This document shows, piece after piece, positions 21,013 to 31,751 of a DNA stretch of 64,000 bases. The stretch covers positions 110,719,267 through 110,783,266 of the forward strand of contig OY856411.1 of assembly GCA_963693085.1 (NCBI GenBank), given 5' to 3'. The notes beneath the pieces were generated by a model that searched no databases, was not told the DNA's origin, and saw only the letters and a list, made by a program, of their open reading frames with translations. The DNA is from Alisma plantago-aquatica (lineage: Eukaryota > Streptophyta > Magnoliopsida > Alismatales > Alismataceae). Each line of letters begins with the position of its first letter. Positions within the stretch are counted from its first letter, which is position 1. The translations under genes and the position numbers were made by a program.

Positions 21013-23985
21013 TGTAACATACTGAAATTCAGGGTCTTCCCTGCAATTTACCCACTTTTGAGCTTTTCTTGGCCTTCTAGTCCATTTGGACCATTTTCAT
21101 AAATTTTCCTTGTTTTATATTCTTTTTGGACCCCTTGTGTAATTTGAGCACAATTCAATGTTTAAAATCACCTTTTTCCCTCATTTATGATAGTAAAGGG
21201 GTGTTTACACAAATAACCCACTTAAGGTATAATTAAGGGTAATTATGCAATTTACCATTAAACCACGAATTTGTTATCTAATGGATAATGTTGGAGCTCA
21301 ATAATTACTTAAAATGGATAAGAAGTGATTTAATTAGCAAGTGTGAATTAAATGGTAAATTAAAATCAATTTTCATACCTCACTCTTATTATGGGCTAAT
21401 TAATTTTATAAATACATGATATTAGTGAGTGGTGAACTCTTGGACTCCAAATCTCGAATTTGGGAACCAAGGGTTGCTTATAAAAGCAACACATAATTTA
21501 TTTCTCTAGCATTATATTAAAATATGCTTTAATAATCAAAATAATCATTTGGATGCCAAAGGTTGGGTAAAACACAAATATAATTATATAGCATGAATCT
21601 AGACGTCATTAGAAACCTAGGGTTAAAATTTGGGGTCATTTGGAGTTCATTTGACCTTCCAAATGTATTTAACAAGTTTTCATATAAAGTGTGACATTAT
21701 TGCAATAATATGTCATGTAACCTGCGCATTTAAGCCTAAGTTCAGCTGTCACGCATATCAGGCCCATCGTGGGCCACGATCCAACGGTACAAGGTGGACG
21801 CGGATCATATCTAAGGGTCGACTCTTCATCTCCTACCTTCGGATAACAGTAGGAGCAACGAGCAGCCGCAGCTCGCTTCGTCTCCACCATTCTCCCTCGT
21901 TTCTCCGTCATTTCTAGAATTTTCTTCGCCCAGGTGATCGCGGTGAGCTCCCGAATCGTTTGAGCTCTCACTCGACCAGTGAGACGCAGTGTAGCAAGAA
22001 CGGCAGGAGCCTTCGGCCGTGGCCTCTCACGGCCCCATCCCACACGGCTCCGCATGCTCGCTCACCTATAAAATACTACCTTCACGCCTTCGTCGGACCA
22101 TTAGCAACTCGCCCAAACCATCGATTTCGCCAAAGGAAGCATGTGTGGCCGACGACGTGGAGTTTTTTTAGCTGATCTTGCGGAGCTCCTCCCAGTTTCT
22201 AGGCGGTTCGTGCATCAAAATTGATCGGTTAGGTGAGTTCGTAGTTCGATTACCTTCGTTTCGAGTACCTGAACACCTGATTTGGTTAAGTATCGCAAAA
22301 TCACCCAAATGGGCAAGCTTGCACCCCGCCGCTAGGATAGGCGCGGCCTGGGGTTGAAGACGATGGCCAAATGACTATTTTGCCCTCGCGCGCCCCTCCT
22401 CTCTGGTTCTTTAGCCGAGGGCAGATCCGTCAACTTCAAATTAGATTTTTACCTATTTAGCAATTAGCTAGTCAATCTTGTTTAATTCATAGTAAATCAC
22501 TCGGTTGTCAGCAAATTACAAACAAATACTCGTTGGAAAGCTAAAAACCTGTAGAATCCAAATCTTTAAGTTTTGTACCCTGATTTCCATCATAAGCCTG
22601 ATAATTAATTAAAACCTTAATTTAAATGTATAAAGTGATGTAAAATGATAATAATAGTGTTTTAACTCCGTTTTTGACAATAAAATATATTTTCTCGAGT
22701 AGAAAATTATTAGGGATCGTTTGGACCTATTTCCAGAACCAAAATCCAAAGCCTTTACCCATGTTTTATAAATATGGATATTTTACACTTAAAGTGCCTT
22801 TAATTAACCTAATGCATGTATTAACCGTTGAACCTAGGTTAAAGTGAGTTTGGATCTGACATCTTAGTGGTTAAGGGATAATCTAGAAAGCAAGATCAGG
22901 TATGTGCATTCTAACACCTCAGTTGGGATTTCTTTCATGCTTAACCTAGTTTTCTCATATGAGGCATACTTTTAACAATATCATCCATCTTCTATTTTGA
23001 CATGAAAAATTGTAACTATGATGCATAGTCTTGCTATATTGTTATTCCTTGATGAATATGGGTCATGGGACCCCACTTGCCTTGATTTGACTTGTTGATG
23101 TGATTGAGATCTTGATGTATACATGTTGCCCTTAAACTATTCATTTGAATATCCAATATGACATCTTGTTGTATGAACATCTTTTATGGTTATCTCTTGG
23201 AATTGTTTGGGTCATTGGGCCCCACTTGAATAAATGTTATTTGCATTCTCTGCCATTGTGAATTGTAAGCATGATAATGATAGTTTGACTAGTTAACTAA
23301 TATAGTGTACATGAGTACAAGTCACCCACAGGGCACTGGGGTTTTAGTCCCCCTGCCATAGGCACTGGGGTTTTAGTCCCTCTGCCACTTTATATATATT
23401 TTTGAGGTTTGGGATGTTATTTCCCCTCTCCTCCTGGTTGAGGTTGGTAGGCGCCTCACCCTATGTTAGTTTATCTTAGTCATAATGAATCATGCTCATT
23501 CTATATTTGACTTATATGCTTGGCAGAAATCCTATTTGTTTTATATGCCTCATACTCTTGAACAAATCTTAGTATAGAAAATCTTTATGTTTCCATTCCT
23601 TATACGCTTCTTGTACATTATCATGTTGTGACACATACTTTTATCTTTCTCTTACTGGATGACCCCAACCATCCAGGCTAGGATCAGAGTGCGCAATAGA
23701 AGCTTGGTGAACTTAAGGCTAAGGACAGGACAAGAAGAAAAGGAACTTATAGCTTGCTTAGACATAGTTGCCTTATATATAATAAGTTTTTTTTTTGAGA
23801 CAATGTTGTATTAGTTTAGACTTCCTCTACCTAGATCCTTGTTCTTTGTATAAAGATGTACCCAATTGGGAAAAATTTGTAATGTACTCTTTATACATTT
23901 TGAATAAAGTCAAGATTTAAATTTCCGCTGCTATCCAATTGATGATTTGTTTATCATGTTTAATAGTAGAGACTTGGTCTTTACA
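21013..23985 (+). repeat. 3' LTR (2,973 bp) of the non-autonomous gypsy element
   Basis: Starts TGTAACATACT and ends GGTCTTTACA. Collinear with the 5' LTR over its whole length. Its TATA box is at 22067-22075 and the two-unit GGGG/CCCC repeat at 23334-23390. Confidence 0.93.
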
Positions 23986-25775
23986 CTATCAGTAGACACC
24001 ACCTCAACAAAGCCCAGGCACGAGTCAACGAAGGTCAGTGGAGTCGCACGCTTGGTTGGGCCAATCCATGAGCGCCAACTCAGCAATCTGCAATCCATCT
24101 CGCAAGACCTGGGATCAACGTGAGTTGTCGATCTAGTTAGATCCAACCATTGATCAAGGTAATGCCTTTTCTTTTTATTTTTATTATCAAAGAAAATGGG
24201 TTACCTTAGAAAAATCATAGAAAATGGTAGGATGATCAGATGGTAATAAAATTATATACCATTTTCGTCAAAAAAATACAATCTTTTCAAATAAAATATC
24301 CTCGAGACCTATATCTAACTCCTTTTCAAAAATTACTAGCTTGAAGTTGAAGGATCATACTTATGTAGTTTAATTTTGTAATATTGGTTATTAATTGACC
24401 TGACCTGATTAATTGTGAAACCTAAACATAATAGAGTCCATGGTCCTCACTTGGCTTGAAACCTTAATCAAATAGGGATAGTTGACTCAATAATTATGGA
24501 AAACCCTAAATTCTAGTTTCTCTCTCTACATATGTATACTTCAAGCAATTATATGATAAACCCTAATTTCCTTCATGACCCCTTTGTTGGTATGTATGCC
24601 CTGAGAGCCAATCATGGGATGATTGGTGGGATACATTGAGATTGATTTGATGTACATCAAAGGCAAGCTTCCAATTCTTTCTGGTTCAGTCATATGAGAT
24701 AGTGATAGAACAGATTGAATGTCTAGAGAATGACAATACTCAATGACGTATGCCTTCAGGTTCATGACCTGAACGATGAGATCATATGGATGCTAAGAGT
24801 TTGTACATTCTTGATATGTCCCTAGTCGGATGTCATTGTGGAAGGTAGATAGACAGCAATGACACACAAGACTAGATTGTGGTGTTGGTTGATGACAAAA
24901 TCTCATTAGTCATGATATAGAGATATCAAACCAAACACATAGGTACTTGTTAGAGAACAAGTGTACCGGACAGACCCACCGTGAGTTTGACACATGGAAC
25001 CATGAGATGGTAGTCACAATCAGTACTTACAGTGATGGTGGTAAGTGTGATTCTTAGACCTGAAATCACTGCACTCAACACATGTCGTTGGGCACACTTT
25101 GACATCATCAAACGCAGTCCTGAAACATGGGTTGTTATAAAGGTGATGATTGGGTGGCTTTGACACATGGGGCTTTTGAGGGGTGAGTGATAGATATGGG
25201 ATTTGTCTCTCCTGAGGGAGTTTGATATCCATGGCCACTTGATGAGTAGGATTGAGAAAGGCGTGCATGCATGTGTGAATCAGTATATGATACTGATGTC
25301 ATACATATCTCTTCCAGTCTACTCTGAGATCAAGGAAGTGAATGAACGTTGACAGGATGACTGTTCCATGCCTCGAGTTCATTCGGGATATCAGTGATAA
25401 AGGAATTATACATTCGCTGTAACACCATTCACGGATTGTAGGATGAAAGTTGTTCTCCAACTTTCTACTTTCACTTGGGTAGCACTGATGTGTGACTAGG
25501 CACCGCTCTTTGCTTGTGAAGTCATAAGTGTTATGAACTTTCACTGCCAACGTGAAATGGACCTGTAGGGTCACACACATAGGATTTGACCTGAAAGAGG
25601 AGTTTTGTCCACAAAGCAATGTTTAGATTGATTACTAAAGGAGTTTAGTAGTTCAATTAAACACTCAATCAGTCGATAGCTCAATATCGTATGGTTCAAG
25701 GTGTTGGACACATTGATTGGAGTATCGGATTGATTGAAATCGCAATTGACTGGTTTTTGCCCAACCTGTGCTCCC

Positions 25776-26164
25776 AACCGATCGGTTCATGTGATGAACC
25801 GGTCGGCTGAGGTTGCTGAACCGGTCGGCTGGAGTGTCTAGGCCGATCGGCTCATGCCCAGGTTGAAACGACCGGTTCAAGGGTTGAACTGATCGGCTCA
25901 ACTGGTGCAACCGACCAGTTGGAAAAAGTCATGTCGGCAAGAATTTTCCTTTGGTTTCAAATTGCCCAATTCGATTGGGAATAATATTGGTATTCGATAC
26001 CAATTAGGAAAGAAACAAGGAAAGTCTTTTTGAGCCGGATTAGGACCATGAACTGATCGGTTCAAGGCACCAACCGATCGGTTGGAGTGCCCCAAACGAT
26101 CGGCTCAATGGCCGAACCGATCGGTTCAGTTGTGAACCGATCATTTCAAGTTGCGAACCGGTTG
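25776..26164. repeat. Cluster of about 13 ACCGATCGGTTCA-type palindromes in the solo LTR
   Basis: Variants of (A/C)CCGATCGG(T/C)T(C/G)A and its half-altered forms (ACCGGTCGGCT, ACCGGTTCA) recur at irregular spacings of about 15-40 bp, interrupted by an ordinary stretch near 25925-26045. Each core is a near-perfect palindrome. The cluster sits in U3, about 90 bp upstream of the TATA box, so it could be an enhancer or hairpin block. It is present in all four LTRs of the family. Confidence 0.85.
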
Positions 26165-26249
26165 CTTTTTGTGGAAAATTCTCGAACCCTTCTACTCCTG
26201 CTTTAGTCCCGCATTGCCCGGGATGGAGAACCCTGTCCCATGACTCTCC

Positions 26250-26259
26250 TATATATATA
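26250..26259 (+). promoter_or_regulatory. TATA box of the Angela-like solo LTR
   Basis: TATATATATA followed by GGGGTATTGGGGGCTTCTC. The same block is conserved in the array LTRs (42675-42682, 49542-49549 and 56448-56455). This fixes U3 on the left and R/U5 on the right. Confidence 0.75.
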
Positions 26260-28060
26260 GGGGTATTGGGGGCTTCTCAAAGTACAGCTCAGTGCAACCA
26301 GTTGCTCTGCAAGTTGTCGTTCTCTCTGGTTTTGGTAACCGTGAGAGAGCCCGAGCAAGCGCTTCCCGCAAAAGGGAGGTGCAGCAAGGGAAGGACAACT
26401 GCAGTTGCAATAGGAGGTAGGAGAGCGTGTTGGTGACTAGTACGTCAACAGGAAGGTGCGACTCCTTCCACTTCCTTGTGGGACAAGGAGAGTGGAGTTC
26501 CAGGTGGTCCGTGTGGACTACTACAGAGGCGGGAGGACACTGCCGCTTAGGAGGACAACTGTCATCCGACAGTCCGGTTCGAGTACGAGTTGTCAGTCCC
26601 GGTGCCAGGAGCTGCACAGACACTGTCGAAGTCCGGAGTTGAAGACCGCGCATTGTGCGAGGTATTGTCACCGAGCAAGCCTCGGGACAAGGTATGATTC
26701 CACAAACCATCCTTTCCTATTATATAGACGTTGACGCATTTCCTCGGTATGGGTTGGGGGAGAAAATTTTTGTTTCCGCTGCCTTCTCTGTCTCCCCTAA
26801 AACCCAACACCCTTATGATCATGACTGACCCCTTATACCCTAGATCCAACTCAAATCCCTTGGATCATGTAAACACTAAAGGGAAACCTTTAATGATGTA
26901 AACCATAACAGAAACCCTATTTGTGGATGTTTCCTTTTTGGATAATAAGAGGTATCATTAGAATAGATGAGACCTTAATTTTGAGATATGATCTTGTGAC
27001 TCCAAAATAAGATAAAAGTCATGGATAATCCATGATCTAATCATGAGAAGATGAAAGTAATCATATTTAAAGTACGAACCTTAGTCGTGGGTCATATGGA
27101 ACAATAGTAACAGTATACCCTTGGTTTCCTTTTAGGGTGATCTATTGACCGTTCCTCTAGACTCTTAGATTTCAGATCTAATCAAATCGGGTACGTGGTC
27201 TTTACTAAGTATAAGACTAGTTTTCCATGGCTGCATAAAGATATGATGTACCTTGGGTGAATCTAATTGTTTATACTTTGTTGGATGCATGATTATTAGT
27301 ATCATATGCTTCGCCAAAACTTAAAGGAACATAAAAGAACTTCTGATGAGTTGTAGCTACTAAGGTAAGCACAAATGGGAAGTGGCCCAGTATGGATGTA
27401 TGCCATATTGCCTAGTATGCAAGTATGATGAATTGCCCACGCTAGACGTATGATAAAGTAATTTGCCCATATTGGATGTATGATATAGTGCTGATAGAAA
27501 TAGTAGTACAACTGCATCTAAAGATATGTCTAAAAGATGTGTTTACTTAATTTTCCACCTTAAACAATGGCTTTCCTTTCTTTCTTTTGTTTTTTCAAGT
27601 ATCTTGAAATATGCAATCATAGTACTGTATTTTTAACAATGTACCAACTTTGTGTTGATGATTTTTGTTTCTCGTATTTTCTAGGTGCAAGGAACAACTG
27701 AGGCATCTCAAAGCTCATGGAGGATAGCTAGCTAGAATGTTATTTCTTATCTTTATTTCCATTAGATAGTTATTTTTTTTCCTATTAGATGATGTATATG
27801 AATAGTTATCTCCTATGTATTTTTCATTCCTTAGAACTATTCATTTCCTTCTCTTGAATAATATATATGACCTTTATCCTCATGAATGTTGTTTTGTGTG
27901 GCTAATTAATGATGCTTGTGAACCACGACCTAGCTCCTTTTCATAATTTAGTTGACTATCACAATCTCTTATATTTTCCTTTTTGACATATTTAGATATG
28001 AGTGCACGCATATCTGTGGAATGTCATTATGGAAAGTATACAGAAATTGGGGTTGTCACA

Positions 28061-29060
28061 AAATACGTCTTTTTTTGTATCTCAAAATCACTCTATATAA
28101 CATTTTCCTATATATCACTTGCATTAAACAATTAATAGAAACAAAATTTATTAAATGCCTAATCGAATTACTGAATTATTTTATATTGTTTAATTAATTA
28201 CATTACATTAACCTGAATTAATCTGAGCTATAGTCATACTCAATATAATCCTTTTTAGTTTAATATAACATATGTTGTATTTCTTCAAGGAGGGGTGGTT
28301 GTTAAGTCCCAGCTATTTAGTTAATTGATTATAATCTAATCGTGGTCATCCCTACATCGCCCACAAAATATTTTTTATAAAACCATAAATAATGTTGTTT
28401 GCAACATAAAATATCATTTAGGACTTGACACACATATAACCCACATGTGAAGAAAAAGTGTATGTGTCAAAATCATGATAGAATTTTAAGTTTTGGTTGT
28501 TAGACTTGAAAACTATATCACTAGAGACTATTATTAACGGGAGATGACTTGGTTTATTAATCAAATCAATAAAGTAGATTAAATTGATTGTTTGAAATCA
28601 AGATGGATGGAATCTTTAGGATATCCTTTTTCACCATGGTGTTAGTTGTAATTAAGTCTTGATTGATCATTAACATTTTATCATTATGCATAGCTAGGGA
28701 TCTACAAATAATATCACCTCCATTAGAAGTGTCATACCTTGTCCAATTCAATTAAAACCTTGATTTTGTATTGTTGAAGTAGTAACTTGAATGCAAAAAA
28801 ATTCAATATCACGAGTATATCCTCCCAATTGTTATCTTAATTCTAGAGTGTGTTATTAAGATGAGTTTATGTTAATTCTCTTGAAGAAAATTCCTCTAAC
28901 AAAGTAATAAACATCTGAAATTAATATTCAATTTGGCCAAATAAGAATAGTAGAGATAGATGAATTTCAAAAAAGTTATGCACATACAAAAAAATTAGTA
29001 ATATCAAAGTATAAGTTACAACATCATATTAGGCTACTGCTGCATCTTATAAATTATGAG
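28061..29060. repeat. Dispersed 1-kb repeat, copy 2 (empty site for the 2.9-kb solo LTR)
   Basis: Paralogue of 10258-11086 plus 13958-14137, continuous where copy 1 carries the solo LTR. No coding frame was recognised. Its left edge coincides with the right end of the probable LTR at 28060, so the repeat was probably truncated or interrupted there. Confidence 0.8.
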
Positions 29061-29888
29061 TTTATCCAAACGTCAGCTACAAAGTATCAAACTTGAAAAT
29101 TCAAGAAGGAGAAAACATGGAAAAATTAATAAGAAGCCTTGGAGGCGACAATAATGAGGCCTCCCATAGAATATGGATATGAATCTTCATCATTTTCACT
29201 GTCAAATGTCTCCATGATTTGTCAAGAAATATGTTTTTTTATTTCAACCCACTTCTTCTCTACTTTTGGCAGCCAAATTCTAAATAGAACAATGATTCAG
29301 ATTCCCCTACGACTCTCCCTTAGATTATAAATAGAGGAATCAAATCCTAAAGTTATAACAATATCCATTGAACATCAACACTTCAGTCATAGTCGTCAAC
29401 ATTTCATATTTTAGTGTTACCAACTTGGAGTCAGTGCTAATGATTCTCAATCCTTTTTTGAACATAGGAAGAGTTAGTGCCACTACTTGGCATTATGTGA
29501 TACCAAGTTGAATCTCAAAATTTTCTGATAGGAGAGTCAATGCCACCGACATGAACAGATTTGAATCTAGAAACTCCTTGTCATTTGTGAGTGTTGTGTT
29601 GGTGGCAATGACTTTGTGAGATTCTTCTTAACTTCAATAAAAATAAAATAAGTAATTATTAGGCCAATTAATATTATAATGAATACCTAACTATGCACAA
29701 AATTTGAAAGATTTACTCACAAATGATTATATACTACTTTGGTATAATATGAATAAAAGTCATGGAAGGGACTAGGAAAGACTCTCTCATCTTTGCTCCA
29801 AGCCATGTCACTTTGGAAGCTAGAGGTTGGCAGTGGACGTTGTCTTTCTACCTTTGGGTTCCCTCTTGATGCATGGGTTTTGAGTGGT
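29061..29888. other. Unassigned sequence, possibly LTR-derived
   Basis: A TATA-like TATAAATA lies at 29326-29333 after AGATT. Between 29410 and 29620 there are decayed words such as AGTGCCAC and AATGCCACCGAC. They recall the GTCGGTGCCACCGAC palindromes at 38569-38866 and may mark an older copy of the same LTR family. No gene was seen. Confidence 0.35.
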
Positions 29889-29938
29889 TGTTACAGGCCG
29901 ATTTTATATGTGTTTTGTACACTTATTTGTCATTTCTT

Positions 29939-31358
29939 TGTAAAACACTAGAGGGGGGTGAATAGAGTTTTTAAATAATTTTAACAATTTATTTAACTCA
30001 AACAACCACAATTAAAAATTAGAAGAAGGAGACAGGTGTTTAGAGTGGTTCCAACTTTAGCAACTACTAAAGTTGTCAGTCCACTACCCGGTTGCTTACC
30101 CAACCGGGATTTTGAAAGTATTTATTTTATTACCTTCCCAAGGATTTATACAAAATACAATACTTTCCTTTACACCCTTTGAACAACCTTCACTTGAAGT
30201 AGGTGCACCAACTTTGAGGTAGCCTTCTTGAAGTAACTCCAAGCTCCCCCTTGAAGTAGCCTTCCTCTCTAGAAGTAACCTCCCGTTGCACCAGCCTTCT
30301 GAAGTAGCTCAAAGTCACCTTCTTCACCAAGAAGAACTCCACACTCTCCAATCAGTAGCCTCCAACCTAGGAGTAGCAAGGAGAGTACAAACGGTAATAG
30401 AGAACAAGAAAGAAAAAGGAAATTACAACTTATCCTTTGTAGCCCAAGGCTTGATTTGCCTAGATCAAGCGTATAAATCTCCTAACCAAGTGTGTGAACT
30501 TGTGATTGCAGTGGATAGGAGATACTAGCCTATAGGACACGAATTATGAGCTAAGGAATGAAATGGCCAATTGTCACAATGCTCAAATTGCTCACAAACA
30601 GATTGCTCAAAGTATGCTCAAGGATTTCTCAAGTGTAGCAAGTATATTTGAGTGTCCTATGGCTTGTCCTATTTATAGGAATGGCCTAAGGAAGCTTAAG
30701 GACGTTCCAGACAACTTCTAGGGGTTTCTAAGTGCTTAACTAGCCGTTAGGTACAAAGTTGTTGCTTTAACAGTGGCTAATTAATTAATTCTGCTGTTGC
30801 TGTCAGAGACCGTCTCGGTCGAGGAATGGTCGACCGAGACACCTACTCGGTCGAACTTTTGTCGATCGACAGGCACTCTGGAACAAGTGATTTGCAACGT
30901 CTTTCTCCAACTGCCAACTAACTTGTCTGTTGTGTCTAACGGCTACTTTGGATCTTTCTCGGTCGAAAAGATTGTCGACCGAGAGTGTCTCGGTCGAGGA
31001 GTTTGTCGACCGAGATTGATCCTGTTTCAATGTTTCAAATTAGGCACTAACTATATGTATGAGTGTGCATATGTGATCCTATTTGAAGGGGATGACTTAT
31101 CTAAATGTGATGTTTAGCTAGGGAAGATCTAACGCTTGATTTACATGCAATCTAAGTACTTGTACATTATATATTTGTACAAGTTTTTACAAAGCATTTA
31201 CATTGCATGAAAACATAAACATGTAAGCATATGGATTTCCCTAGATTCTTTGACATCCACCTTAATCCTGCACACTCAAGTAGCTCGTTAGATCAATAAG
31301 AATGAAATGTTTGTCATAATCAAAACAAAGGGATTTATAGATGTCCATTTAGCCAACA
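29939..31358 (-). repeat. 3' LTR of the SIRE-like element
   Basis: On the minus strand it begins TGTTGGCTAAATGG and ends GTGTTTTACA. Its minus-strand TATA box reads TATAAATA (plus coordinates 30670-30677). Short frames within it (30286-30528 and 30797-31117) also occur in the other LTR and carry no domain. Confidence 0.96.
30812..31015. repeat. CTCGGTCGA...TCGACCGAG palindrome cluster in the SIRE-like LTR
   Basis: Four paired modules of the form TCGGTCGA, 8-12 nt spacer, TCGACCGA lie in 204 bp, each able to form a stem-loop. The block recurs in the other LTR at 37868-38070 and, in altered order, in the gag-pol spacer at 34886-35099. Confidence 0.85.
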
Positions 31359-31360
31359 AT

Positions 31361-31372
31361 CTCCCCCTTTTT
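31361..31372 (-). other. PPT of the SIRE-like element
   Basis: The minus strand reads AAAAAGGGGGAG two bases before the 3' LTR. Confidence 0.92.
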
Positions 31373-31751
31373 GAAGATGACAAACATTTCCTAAATATAA
31401 AAATAAAGGAAATATAAACCATATGAGTTTCATACCTTTAGATTACCTTTTGTAGCTTTTCTTCTTGTTTATAAAATGTGTGCTTATTATTCCCCTTGAG
31501 TTATGGAACATGAAATCCAATTCACTAGGGAATATAGCAACTTTCAATGTAAAGCCAAGAGTTTATTTATGAAACTCATTGATTGAGTTTTTCTAAGTTT
31601 TAGTTTTATATTTATTTCTCCCCCTTTGTCATTTAAAAAAGATATCCGTTTAGAAATAAAAACTCCCCCTTAATTAGATGTCCCATCAAATCTAATGAAA
31701 AAGATGTCCATTTAAAAGCCAAAATATCATGATGTAAATAAGAGTTTTTGT

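Larger units (their letters stand above)
16182..23985 (+). mobile_element. Non-autonomous Ty3/gypsy-type LTR element (LARD-like), 7,804 bp, TSD CTATC
   Basis: Two long LTRs (16182-19150 and 21013-23985) enclose a 1,862-bp internal region. An exact 5-bp TSD, CTATC, lies at 16177-16181 and 23986-23990. A tRNA-iMet-like PBS follows the 5' LTR and a PPT precedes the 3' LTR. The internal region encodes no recognisable gag, protease, RT or integrase, so replication would have depended on proteins from another element. The segment before the 3' LTR, GATTTCGGGGACGAAATC followed by a G-rich tract, is the typical end of Tekay/Del chromovirus internal regions; this supports a gypsy parentage. LTR differences are few (a few percent at most by eye), so insertion is moderately young. 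Confidence 0.93.
24585..26809 (+). mobile_element. Solo LTR of the Angela-like copia family, 2,225 bp, TSD CCCTT
   Basis: Starts TGTTGGTATGTATGCCCT and ends ACCCAACA, giving TGTTGG/CCAACA inverted termini. An exact TSD, CCCTT, lies at 24580-24584 and 26810-26814. It belongs to the same family as the three LTRs in the array at 40171-57010. The start resembles the known Angela/BARE LTR start (TGTTGGAAATATGCCCTAGAG), so an Angela-like lineage is likely but inferred. The open frames inside (for example 24950-25268, 25299-25619 and 26249-26710) recur in other family members with breaks and encode nothing recognisable. This copy keeps a consensus CCAACA end, whereas the array LTRs end CCAATA. Confidence 0.95.
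15501..28060 (+). mobile_element. Probable old gypsy-type LTR (about 2.5 kb after removing insertions), twice interrupted
   Basis: The left end reads TGTGACATTTG and the right end reads GGTTGTCACA: 7-bp inverted termini TGTGACA/TGTCACA in TG...CA form. The pieces are 15501-16181, 23986-24584 and 26810-28060, joined seamlessly when the two inserted elements and one TSD each are removed. The first piece has a leader-like zone (about 15840-16180) with AACCCTAAACC and CCTTCTCCCTC-type words common in gypsy LTR R/U5 regions. The flanking pentamers, CAATG (15496-15500) and AAATA (28061-28065), do not match, so either this is a recombinant LTR, the TSD has decayed, or one end is wrong. Confidence 0.45.

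Noticed and set aside
16838..22175. Short frames around 16838-17526 and 21630-22175
   Set aside because: They fall in the GC-rich promoter/leader zone of paired LTRs and change length between copies. No known domain.
25776..26164. CRISPR-like or satellite array
   Set aside because: Repeats are short, variable and irregularly spaced, there are no unique uniform spacers, and the host is a plant LTR. It is a palindrome cluster, not a CRISPR array or a satellite.
24950..26710. Protein genes on the minus strand in the copia LTR (several frames of 70-150 codons)
   Set aside because: The same frames recur in all LTRs of the family with different breaks, carry no domain and lie in non-coding LTR sequence.
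30286..31117. Frames repeated at 37342-38173
   Set aside because: Duplicated because they lie in the two LTRs of the SIRE-like element. Their apparent conservation reflects recent LTR identity, not coding constraint.
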